Positions 1-5,951 of a stretch of DNA of 8,653 bases are shown piece after piece. The number at the start of each line of letters is the position of its first letter. The stretch's first letter is position 1. The stretch is from an uncultured Eubacteriales bacterium. GTDB lineage: Bacteria; Bacillota; Clostridia; Peptostreptococcales; Anaerovoracaceae. A program made the position numbers and the translations under genes. Under the pieces are notes generated by a model. It worked only from the letters and a program-made list of their open reading frames with translations, searched no databases and was not told the DNA's origin. Location of the stretch: NCBI GenBank assembly GCA_902803725.1, contig CADCRD010000234.1, positions 1 through 8,653 of the forward strand. Reading direction: 5' to 3'.

Positions 1-1239
1 CTCAGCATCCAGCATACTTTCGCAATGTTCAGTGCTTCTGTTCTCGTTCCGTGGCTCTTTGGCATCAATCCCGCCATCGTACTGCTGATGAACGGTATAG
101 GAACACTGATCTTTATTTTTGTGACAAAGGGAAGAGCGCCGGCTTATCTGGGGTCGAGTTTCGCATTTCTGTCACCGACATTTCTCATACTGGCAAACAA
201 AAATATGGGTTATGAATATGCCCTCGGCGGATTTGTCGTCACGGGTCTGATATTCTGCGCTGTGGCCATACTGATAAAGTTCATCGGGACCGACTGGATC
301 GATATATTGCTGCCTCCGGCCGCAATGGGACCGATCGTTGCTCTGATAGGGCTGGAACTGGCCGGTTCAGCTGCAAAGAACGGCGGACTGATTTTGGATC
401 CTGACAATGGATACACTGCTATCAACCCGAAGTTTGTGCTGGTATTCATCGTAACTCTGCTTCTGGCTGTATTCGGTCAGGTGCTGTTCAGAGGATTTGC
501 GGCGGCGATCGCCATACTGATCGCTATTATCGTGGGATATTGTTTGTCTTTAGGACTAGGTCTTGTTGACTTCAGCGGCATCGGAGAAGCAAGTGTGTTC
601 GCTGTTCCGAATTTCACATTCCCGAAATTCAGCCTGCAGGCGATCCTGATAATAATACCTGCTTCTCTGGTGGTTATTTCAGAACACATAGGGCATCAGG
701 TAGTTACATCTGAGATCGTAGGACGTGATCTTCTCAAAGATCCGGGCCTTCACAGATCGCTGATCTCTGACGGTATCTCAACGACTCTGTCCGGTCTTTG
801 CGGTTCCGTGCCGACAACGACATACGGAGAGAATATCGGCGTTATGGCTGTGACCAGAGTTTACAGCGTATGGGTCATCGGCGGAGCTGCCTGCTTTTCG
901 ATCCTCCTGGCATGGTTCGGCAAGGCATCTGCTCTGATCCAGTCCATTCCGGCTCCGGTCATGGGCGGCGTCAGCTTCCTGCTGTACGGCATGATCGCTG
1001 CCAGCGGATTAAGATTGCTGGTCGACGGTAAAGTCAACTATGCAAAAGCCCGCAACCTGGCAATGTCTTCTGTAATATTTGTTACAGGTCTTTCCGGCGC
1101 TGCTATCAATATCGGAGAGGTCAAGCTCACCGGTATGTGTCTGGCTACGATCGTAGGAATGCTGCTGGGACTCACATTCTTTATCATTGACAAATTAGGG
1201 ATAGCAAACGACAAAGATGAGCCGGATACGATCGAATGA
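1..1239 (+). CDS. uraA: Uracil permease, NCS2 (nucleobase:cation symporter-2) family, 5' end cut by the window
   Basis: Inner-membrane carrier that imports uracil, normally with protons, for pyrimidine salvage. The reading frame is open from base 1, where LSIQHTFAMF matches the conserved opening of uracil permeases, so the ATG at 25 is internal and the true start lies upstream. By alignment of the two key glutamates with E. coli UraA from memory, about 13 residues are missing. The 412 visible residues are mostly hydrophobic membrane helices. SEHIGHQ holds the first substrate-binding glutamate (bases 682-684) and GSVPTTTYGENIGVMAVT is the NCS2 signature with the second (829-831). The C-terminus is a short charged tail after the last helix. 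A hairpin terminator follows about 110 nt after the stop. A xanthine or other nucleobase transporter of the same family is possible, but the QHTFAM and GENIG context favours uracil. The symbol could equally be pyrP. Confidence 0.93.
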   Translation, partial: LSIQHTFAMFSASVLVPWLFGINPAIVLLMNGIGTLIFIFVTKGRAPAYLGSSFAFLSPTFLILANKNMGYEYALGGFVVTGLIFCAVAILIKFIGTDWIDILLPPAAMGPIVALIGLELAGSAAKNGGLILDPDNGYTAINPKFVLVFIVTLLLAVFGQVLFRGFAAAIAILIAIIVGYCLSLGLGLVDFSGIGEASVFAVPNFTFPKFSLQAILIIIPASLVVISEHIGHQVVTSEIVGRDLLKDPGLHRSLISDGISTTLSGLCGSVPTTTYGENIGVMAVTRVYSVWVIGGAACFSILLAWFGKASALIQSIPAPVMGGVSFLLYGMIAASGLRLLVDGKVNYAKARNLAMSSVIFVTGLSGAAINIGEVKLTGMCLATIVGMLLGLTFFIIDKLGIANDKDEPDTIE

Positions 1240-1348
1240 TCCTGCTCTGAAATAGTTGCTGTTTGACTGAAAATAAGTTTTTGCCGTGGAAATGGCAGAA
1301 GCAGGGTCTGACGTAAAGGAATCGAAAAAGAATACACAAAAAGAATAT

Positions 1349-1408
1349 AAAAAGAGAAGCGTAAACGAGGTTACTGAGGTGACACCCGATAGGATGCTTC
1401 TCTTTTTT
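1349..1408 (+). terminator. Rho-independent terminator after the uracil permease, with a structured loop
   Basis: AAAAAGAGAAGC (1349-1360) pairs perfectly with GCTTCTCTTTTT (1396-1407), and the 3' arm runs into a stretch of six T. The enclosed 35 nt can form a small inner hairpin (GTTAC, TGAG loop, GTGAC, with one G-U pair). The A-rich 5' arm gives the opposite strand a matching T-run, so it could work in both directions. The long loop is unusual for a plain terminator. Confidence 0.65.
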
Positions 1409-1477
1409 GCGGGCGAAGGTCCGCAGTTCAAAGGCGGCGGTTTTCAGATAGCGACTCCTGTGGGCGGAACTGATTAA

Positions 1478-1502
1478 ACTGATCAGTGAAATTTGATTTC
1501 AC
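1478..1502. promoter_or_regulatory. Two overlapping palindromes, possible operator
   Basis: ACTGATCAGT (1478-1487) is a perfect 10-bp palindrome. It overlaps GTGAAAT-TTG-ATTTCAC (1486-1502), a perfect 7-bp inverted repeat with a 3-nt centre. They lie about 65 nt upstream of the -35 of the HTH-Uma2 promoter. An operator bound by a dimeric regulator, possibly the gene's own HTH protein, is an inference only; chance is also possible in AT-rich DNA. Confidence 0.3.
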
Positions 1503-1566
1503 AGGGGAAATACAAAATGGAACAGAAATGGAATTATATAAAAACGGAATGAATGGAACAAAAGGA

Positions 1567-1595
1567 TTGATGATGGAATTACATTGTGCTATTAT
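1567..1595 (+). promoter_or_regulatory. Sigma-A-type promoter for the HTH-Uma2 gene
   Basis: TTGATG (-35, 1567-1572), a 17-nt spacer and TATTAT (-10, 1590-1595) with an extended -10 TGC at 1587-1589. Predicted transcription start is near 1602, giving a leader of about 43 nt. It lies beyond the permease terminator, so the HTH-Uma2 gene probably has its own transcript. Confidence 0.55.
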
Positions 1596-1644
1596 CATTG
1601 TAAAGAATTATTAAAAAAACCCGCAAAAGGGAGGCTTTGCAAGG

Positions 1645-2517
1645 ATGGATATCAAAAGACTGAAAAGACGAAAAAATGAATTGGGCTATACCAATGAGGA
1701 TGTTGCGCGTCTTTCCGGGGTCCCTCTCGGAACAGTACAAAAGGTGATGGGAGAAACCACTAAATCTCCCAGAAGAGATACTGTCCTGGCGCTTGCCAGG
1801 GTTCTTGATCCTGAATTAGCATACGATATGGAACTTGCTAAAGGATATGGGGAAAGCGCAGGGCATATCCGGGAGGAGGTTTTGGATTATTATGCAGGCG
1901 ATGGATCAGAGAAGAAAGTATTCAAAGAAAAAGAACAGGGGCAGTATACACTTGAAGATTATTATCTGATCCCCGAGGAACGCCGGGTTGAACTGATAGA
2001 CGGGGTGATATATGACATGACGGCTCCATCAGGTCCGCATCAGGTGATTGCGGGCGAGGTATACAGACAGCTGTCAAACTGTGCTATCGAACATGATATG
2101 AAGTGTTTCCCGATGATATCACCTGTGGATGTTCAGCTGGACAGGGACAATAAAACAATGATACAGCCGGATGTTATCATAGTCTGTGATGAGGATCTTG
2201 TAACAAGAAGGGTAATATTCGGCGCTCCTGAATTCACACTCGAAGTTATTTCACCTTCCTCACGCGGCAAGGATCAGGTATTGAAACTGGCAAAATATCA
2301 TAAGGCCGGTGTGAAAGAATACTGGATCGTCGACCTCGAAAAAAAGAGGGTGATCACATATTGCTTTGAAAAAGAAAGCTGGCCTGAGATATATTCTTTT
2401 GATGATAAAATACCGGTTGGCGTATCGGATGGTCTGTGCGAGATCGATTTTAAAATGGTTTCGAAACGGCTGGAACAGTTCAAAAGGATAATGAGACCCG
2501 GTGAGAAACTGATCTGA
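1645..2517 (+). CDS. HTH-domain / Uma2-family PD-(D/E)XK nuclease-like fusion protein
   Basis: 290 residues with two domains. Residues about 1-57 look like a lambda-repressor/XRE-type DNA-binding fold (LGYTNEDVARLSGVPLGTVQ, then a K/R-rich SPRRDT segment). A charged linker covers about 60-97. From about 100 the sequence matches the Uma2 (DUF820) family: YTLEDYYLIPEERRVELIDG, then QPDVIIVCD, FTLEVISPSS and KYHKAGVKEYWIVD. Candidate metal and catalytic residues are Glu116, Asp176, Glu200 and Lys214. Uma2 proteins have the restriction-endonuclease fold, but their substrate and biological role are largely unknown, so nuclease activity is inferred. The start is set by AGGGAGG (1628-1634), 10 nt before the ATG. 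The gene stands alone, with its own promoter and a hairpin after it, and no methyltransferase or toxin/antitoxin partner beside it. From memory, similar HTH-Uma2 fusions occur in other Clostridia, often in several copies. Confidence 0.87.
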   Translation: MDIKRLKRRKNELGYTNEDVARLSGVPLGTVQKVMGETTKSPRRDTVLALARVLDPELAYDMELAKGYGESAGHIREEVLDYYAGDGSEKKVFKEKEQGQYTLEDYYLIPEERRVELIDGVIYDMTAPSGPHQVIAGEVYRQLSNCAIEHDMKCFPMISPVDVQLDRDNKTMIQPDVIIVCDEDLVTRRVIFGAPEFTLEVISPSSRGKDQVLKLAKYHKAGVKEYWIVDLEKKRVITYCFEKESWPEIYSFDDKIPVGVSDGLCEIDFKMVSKRLEQFKRIMRPGEKLI

Positions 2518-2552
2518 TGTCTTTGAAGATATTTGAGTGCATCGATAGCAAA

Positions 2553-2591
2553 AGACTGTGACCTGATCAGCAAAGATCACAGTCACAGTCT
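2553..2591. terminator. Hairpin between convergent HTH-Uma2 and argH genes
   Basis: AGACTGTGAC (2553-2562) pairs perfectly with GTCACAGTCT (2582-2591). Inside, TGATC (2564-2568) pairs with GATCA (2575-2579) around the loop AGCAAA. It starts 35 nt past the HTH-Uma2 stop and lies 55 nt past the argH stop. Reading the - strand, the stem is followed by TTTT, a modest U-tract, so it fits best as the argGH terminator. The + strand side has no T-run directly after the stem, so termination there is less certain. Confidence 0.6.
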
Positions 2592-2646
2592 GATAAGTTC
2601 ATGTCTTTATATTATGATCTGATATTATAAACCGGCTTTTGAGATC

Positions 2647-4005
2647 TCATTCAGTGTCGGCCAGCTGTTTTGCCACGCTTTCAAAAGATGTGGAACCAGC
2701 AGATTTTTTGGCCTCTATGCAGGCACGTACACTGATCTTTTCGTAGATGTCATCTTCGAATTTATCTGAGAATTCCTTTAACTCATCGAGTGAAAGGTCT
2801 TCAATGGCACATCCTTTGCCGATGCAATGCAGAACCAGATTTCCTATGATCTCATGGCACTGACGGAAGGGGATCCCTTTGCCCACGAGATAGTCAGCAC
2901 AGTCTGTCGCGTTCATGTAGCCGTATTTTGCGGCATCAGCCATGTTGTCAGTTCTGACTGTCATCGTTGCTATCATTTCCGTAAAGATATTTATCGAATC
3001 CTTCAGTGTGTCAGAAGCGTCGAAAACCGGCGGTTTGTCTTCCTGCATATCTTTGTTGTATGCCAGAGGCAGGCCTTTCATGATAGTCAGCAGCGTTACG
3101 AGATCCCCGTAGACCCGGCCTGTCTTTCCGCGGATCAGTTCAGCCATATCAGGATTCTTTTTCTGCGGCATGATGCTGGAACCTGTAGCGTATGCATCAT
3201 CGATCTCAACGAACGAGAATTCCTTTGAGCTCCATGCGATCAGCTCTTCGCAGAATCTCGAAAGATGCATCATTGCGATCGAAACGCATGACAGGAATTC
3301 GAGAGCGAAGTCGCGATCAGATACTGAGTCCATGGCATTTGCAGTAACGTGTGCGAAATCCAGTTCTTTAGCCAGAAAATCACGGTCGGTATCATATGAT
3401 GTTCCTGCCAGTGCTCCGCTTCCCAGCGGCAGATAGTCCATTCTCTCATAGCAGTCTGCAAAACGTGAACGGTCACGCGTGAACATCTGATAATATGCCA
3501 TCAGATGATAAGCGAATGTGACCGGCTGTGCTCTTTGCAGGTGAGTGTAACCCGGCATCACCGTATCCTGGTGTTTTTCCGCCATATCATGCAGGGTGCC
3601 CAGCAGTTTTTCCAAAAGGCCGTCGATCTGTTCGATCTCTCCTTTGACGAACAGCTTGAAATCCACTGCGACCTGGTCATTGCGGCTGCGCGCTGTATGC
3701 AGTTTTTTACCGGCCTCTCCGATCCTCTCTGTCAGGAGGGTCTCGATATTCATATGGATATCTTCGCTGTCGATGGAGAATTCAACTTTGCCTGCATCGA
3801 TATCTTCTTTGATAGCAAGAAGAGCGGATACGATCTGATCCGCTTCTTCCTGAGTTAATATGCCTTGTTTGGCGAGCATCTTTGCGTGTGCAACACTGCC
3901 CGCGATGTCTTCTTTGTACAGTCTTTTGTCAAAGGTTATGCTGGCATTGAATTCATTACTCGACGAACTCGCTGCTTTTGTAAACCTTCCTTTCCAAAGT
4001 TTCAT
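2647..4005 (-). CDS. argH: Argininosuccinate lyase
   Basis: Cytoplasmic enzyme that splits argininosuccinate into arginine and fumarate, the last step of arginine synthesis; the active form is a homotetramer. At 452 residues it has the usual family length. It opens with the typical MKLWKGRF, then TARSRNDQ (104-111), PGYTHLQRAQP (151-161, with the conserved active-site histidine at 155) and the fumarase/lyase signature GSSIMPQKKNP (275-285), whose serine loop is catalytic. The start is firm: AAGGAG lies at 4020-4015, 9 nt upstream of the ATG and inside argG. The first 50 nt overlap the 3' end of argG in a different frame, so translation of the two is probably coupled. No frameshift or missing key residue was seen. 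Confidence 0.97.
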   Translation of the reverse strand: MKLWKGRFTKAASSSSNEFNASITFDKRLYKEDIAGSVAHAKMLAKQGILTQEEADQIVSALLAIKEDIDAGKVEFSIDSEDIHMNIETLLTERIGEAGKKLHTARSRNDQVAVDFKLFVKGEIEQIDGLLEKLLGTLHDMAEKHQDTVMPGYTHLQRAQPVTFAYHLMAYYQMFTRDRSRFADCYERMDYLPLGSGALAGTSYDTDRDFLAKELDFAHVTANAMDSVSDRDFALEFLSCVSIAMMHLSRFCEELIAWSSKEFSFVEIDDAYATGSSIMPQKKNPDMAELIRGKTGRVYGDLVTLLTIMKGLPLAYNKDMQEDKPPVFDASDTLKDSINIFTEMIATMTVRTDNMADAAKYGYMNATDCADYLVGKGIPFRQCHEIIGNLVLHCIGKGCAIEDLSLDELKEFSDKFEDDIYEKISVRACIEAKKSAGSTSFESVAKQLADTE

Positions 4006-5230
4006 CCAGTTTTACTCCTTCTCTGTTCTGTTTTTCTATGGCCCTGATCTTCAGCGGCAGTGACCAGAGGTTGATAAATCCTGTTGCGTCACTCTGGTTA
4101 TATACATCGTCCTTGCTGAATGTCGCAAACTCTTCGCTGTACAGCGAGTAATCGGACTTGCTTGCTGCTGCACTGCAGGAGCCCTTGTAAAGCTTCATCT
4201 TAACAGTTCCGCTGACCTCTTCCTGAGTTGCGTCTACAAATGCCATAAGAGCATTCATGAGAGGTGAGAACCAAAGACCATTATAGCAAAGTTCAGCGAA
4301 TTTTTCAGCAATGATCTTTTTGTAGTGCATCGTTTCGCGGTCAAGGATCAGTCTCTCGAGAGCCTTGTGTGCTTCGAATATAACTGTTCCGCCCGGTGTT
4401 TCATATACGCCGCGGGACTTCATACCGACGAGACGGTTTTCGATAATATCGATAGTTCCTACGCCATTGGCGCTGGCAACCTTATTCAGCTTTGTCAGCA
4501 GCTCGATCGGTCCCATTGCTTCTCCGTCGACTGCTACCGGAACACCCTTTTCAAAAGTGACTTCTACATATTCCGGTTTGTCCGGTGCCTGCTCCGGAGT
4601 AACTGACAGAACGTGGATGTCATCGAGATGTTCGTTCCACGGATCTTCAAGGTTGCCGCCTTCATGACTGATGTGCCAGATGTTTTCATCGCGGCTGTAT
4701 ACCTTTTCGACTGTCTGTGTGATAGGAACATTTTTCTTCTTGGAATATTCTATGAGATCTTCTCTGCTCTCGAAGGGCCAGTTTTCTGATCTCCAGGGAG
4801 CAAACATCTTGATCTGCGGGTTCAAAGCTTTGATGGAGGTTTCAAATCTGACCTGGTCGTTTCCTTTGCCTGTGCAGCCGTGTACTATATAGTAAGCACC
4901 TTCTGCTTCTGCAACTTCGACCAGTTTTTTGGCCATGAGCGGCCTTGCCATTGCTGTGCCCAGAAGATAGGCATCTTCATAGATCGCGCCGGCCTTGACT
5001 GTCGGCCAGATGTAATCTGTGATGAACTCTTCCTGGATGTCAAGAACGATCGATTTGGCTGCACCTGATTTGATAGCCTTATCCTTGATGAAATCATAAT
5101 CTTCTTTCTGACCTGCGTTGCAGCATACAGCTATGACCTCTGCGTCATATTCATCTTTCAGCCAGGGAATAACTGCTGATGTGTCCAGTCCGCCTGAATA
5201 AGCGAGTACTACTTTTGCACCTTTTTCCAT
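3956..5230 (-). CDS. argG: Argininosuccinate synthase
   Basis: Joins citrulline and aspartate with ATP to make argininosuccinate, the step before ArgH. The 424 residues show the N-type ATP pyrophosphatase loop AYSGGLDTS (10-18), GTAMARP (91-97), HGCTGKGNDQVRFE (117-130), EDPWNE (195-200) and ENRLVGMKSRGVYETPGG (264-281). GGAGGT at 5242-5237 sits 6 nt before the ATG. The family is usually about 400 residues and ends soon after the LWxLPxK segment (here 389-394), so this protein carries a charged C-terminal extension of roughly 20-30 residues. The last 16 codons and the stop overlap argH. It is the first gene of an argGH operon, transcribed from a promoter near 5391-5418 and probably repressed by ArgR/AhrC at the ARG box. 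Confidence 0.97.
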   Translation of the reverse strand: MEKGAKVVLAYSGGLDTSAVIPWLKDEYDAEVIAVCCNAGQKEDYDFIKDKAIKSGAAKSIVLDIQEEFITDYIWPTVKAGAIYEDAYLLGTAMARPLMAKKLVEVAEAEGAYYIVHGCTGKGNDQVRFETSIKALNPQIKMFAPWRSENWPFESREDLIEYSKKKNVPITQTVEKVYSRDENIWHISHEGGNLEDPWNEHLDDIHVLSVTPEQAPDKPEYVEVTFEKGVPVAVDGEAMGPIELLTKLNKVASANGVGTIDIIENRLVGMKSRGVYETPGGTVIFEAHKALERLILDRETMHYKKIIAEKFAELCYNGLWFSPLMNALMAFVDATQEEVSGTVKMKLYKGSCSAAASKSDYSLYSEEFATFSKDDVYNQSDATGFINLWSLPLKIRAIEKQNREGVKLDETLERKVYKSSEFVE

Positions 5231-5341
5231 TTTGTTACCTCCGTTTTGCTTTTGTTTTCTTATATTAATTTGAAACCTTTAATTAACATTGTTTGTCTCT
5301 GTGGATGATCCTGATCTCAAAACCATCTGTCAGAAAAGCGT

Positions 5342-5380
5342 ATAAAAAATTTATGCATAAGTGATGAATAAATATTCACG
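5342..5380 (-). promoter_or_regulatory. ARG box (ArgR/AhrC operator) for argGH, with a weak second box
   Basis: GATGAATAAATATTCACG (5363-5380) contains TGAATAAATATTCA (5365-5378), an exact match to the core TGAATWWWWATTCA of the arginine-repressor operator. At the classic 3-bp spacing, 5342-5359 holds a poor second box of which only one half (ATGCA) resembles the consensus; TTATGCATAA (5351-5360) next to it is a perfect palindrome. The strong box starts a few bases downstream of the predicted argG transcription start, a position suited to arginine-dependent repression. ArgR/AhrC itself is not in the window. Confidence 0.75.
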
Positions 5381-5390
5381 TTCGAACATT

Positions 5391-5418
5391 ATTATACACA
5401 ACTGTCCATGTTTTGCAA
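5391..5418 (-). promoter_or_regulatory. argGH promoter
   Basis: On the - strand, TTGCAA (-35, 5418-5413), a 16-nt spacer and a perfect TATAAT (-10, 5396-5391). Predicted transcription start is near 5384, giving an argG leader of about 150 nt. The adjacent ARG box supports this being the real promoter. Confidence 0.65.
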
Positions 5419-5529
5419 TATGTTTTTGAAAAATATTTGATTTGCATTTTCGAAATAAAAGAAATCCCGCTGAAAGCTGCGATCCGGTAGGAATGTAAAG
5501 CCGGCCGGAAATAAAGAAAAGGCCGGAAG

Positions 5530-5587
5530 CGTTGGAAATTTACTGATGAGCCTCAAAAATAAGCAGGTTATCAGTAAAATTTCAACG
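5530..5587. repeat. Long imperfect inverted repeat (hairpin)
   Basis: Arms 5531-5547 and 5570-5586 are complementary at 15 of 17 positions, with one more C-G pair outside (5530/5587). Beyond a one-base bulge, AGCCT (5549-5553) pairs with AGGTT (5565-5569, one G-U), leaving an 11-nt A-rich loop. There is no T-run on either side, so it does not look like a terminator. It is about 145 nt upstream of the argG promoter and 112 nt upstream of the murB-side promoter. Confidence 0.6.
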
Positions 5588-5699
5588 ATCGTGCTGATCA
5601 CAGAGCTGTAAGAGGGGGGCTGCAAAACCGGATCGGAACCAGTAAGCTCAGTAGCAATGACAGACAAACAACAGCCTTTTCAAATACAAAAGATTAGCA

Positions 5700-5728
5700 A
5701 TGACATTCACATTACTTTAGTGTAAAAT
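5700..5728 (+). promoter_or_regulatory. Candidate promoter for murB and downstream genes
   Basis: ATGACA (-35, 5700-5705), a 17-nt spacer and TAAAAT (-10, 5723-5728), each one mismatch from consensus. Predicted start is near 5735, implying a leader of about 215 nt before murB that contains the tandem repeat. No better-spaced promoter was found closer to murB. Confidence 0.45.
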
Positions 5729-5784
5729 AGCTATTGATGAGTTGCTTTATTTGTGTGCGCAAAATTTCATTGGCTGTATGTGGT

Positions 5785-5873
5785 CATATGATAAAGAGCA
5801 GCAAATGAAAAAGAGTATCATAAAAGTGTCATGTGAAAAAGAGCAGTATATGAAAAGAGCGCCATATAGTTGT
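5785..5873 (+). repeat. Imperfect tandem direct repeat of about 45 bp in the murB leader
   Basis: Copy 1 is 5785-5829 and copy 2 is 5830-5873. Hand alignment gives about ten mismatches and one single-base gap, the best-conserved part being the first 27 positions, with AAAGAGCAG in both. Each copy itself contains two ATG-A-rich-GAG segments, giving a looser four-fold pattern. It lies between the candidate promoter and the murB start. Confidence 0.55.
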
Positions 5874-5951
5874 TTGAACGCATGGAACGCGTAACAATGA
5901 CAGCTCATTCAAATAATAAAAAATCAAGAACAAGGAAAGGGAACGATCGAA

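Larger units (their letters stand above)
1240..1644. other. Intergenic region between uracil permease and the HTH-Uma2 gene
   Basis: 405 nt without a convincing gene. It holds, in order: a weak stem just after the permease stop (CCTGCT at 1241-1246 with AGCAGG at 1300-1305), the terminator at 1349-1408, two overlapping palindromes at 1478-1502, four copies of ATGGAA (1517, 1528, 1553, 1573), and the promoter and ribosome binding site of the next gene. The 63-codon open frame at 1286-1477 runs through the terminator hairpin, has no family resemblance and no good ribosome binding site, so it is not called. Confidence 0.75.
5231..5951. other. Divergent intergenic region between argG and murB
   Basis: 721 nt between divergently transcribed genes. 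The argG side (5231-5420) holds the leader, ARG box and promoter. The middle (5421-5699) holds a GC-rich inverted repeat, CCGGCC (5501-5506) with GGCCGG (5521-5526), and a long hairpin (5530-5587); the rest of the middle is unexplained. The murB side (5700-5951) holds a promoter and a tandem repeat. A 91-codon - strand frame (5392-5667, TTG start) has one hydrophobic stretch, but no good ribosome binding site and no recognisable family, and is not called. Confidence 0.7.

Noticed and set aside
1286..1477. 63-codon + strand frame after the uracil permease
   Set aside because: It reads through a perfect terminator hairpin and has low-complexity Lys-rich composition and no ribosome binding site.
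2827..3228. 133-codon + strand frame, and other + strand frames within argGH
   Set aside because: They are shadows of argH and argG, with Cys/His/Phe-rich composition and no family match.
5392..5667. 91-codon - strand frame with one hydrophobic stretch, TTG start
   Set aside because: It has no good ribosome binding site, resembles no known family, runs through the long hairpin and ends at the argG -10. Best read as chance.
5580..5700. Possible tRNA or riboswitch around GGTTCCGATCC (- strand) and the G-run near 5613
   Set aside because: The loop does not fit the T-arm consensus, no acceptor or anticodon stem can be built, and no riboswitch core was recognised.
5878..5892. ACGC/GCGT hairpin before murB as a terminator or attenuator
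   Set aside because: Only four base pairs and no T-run.
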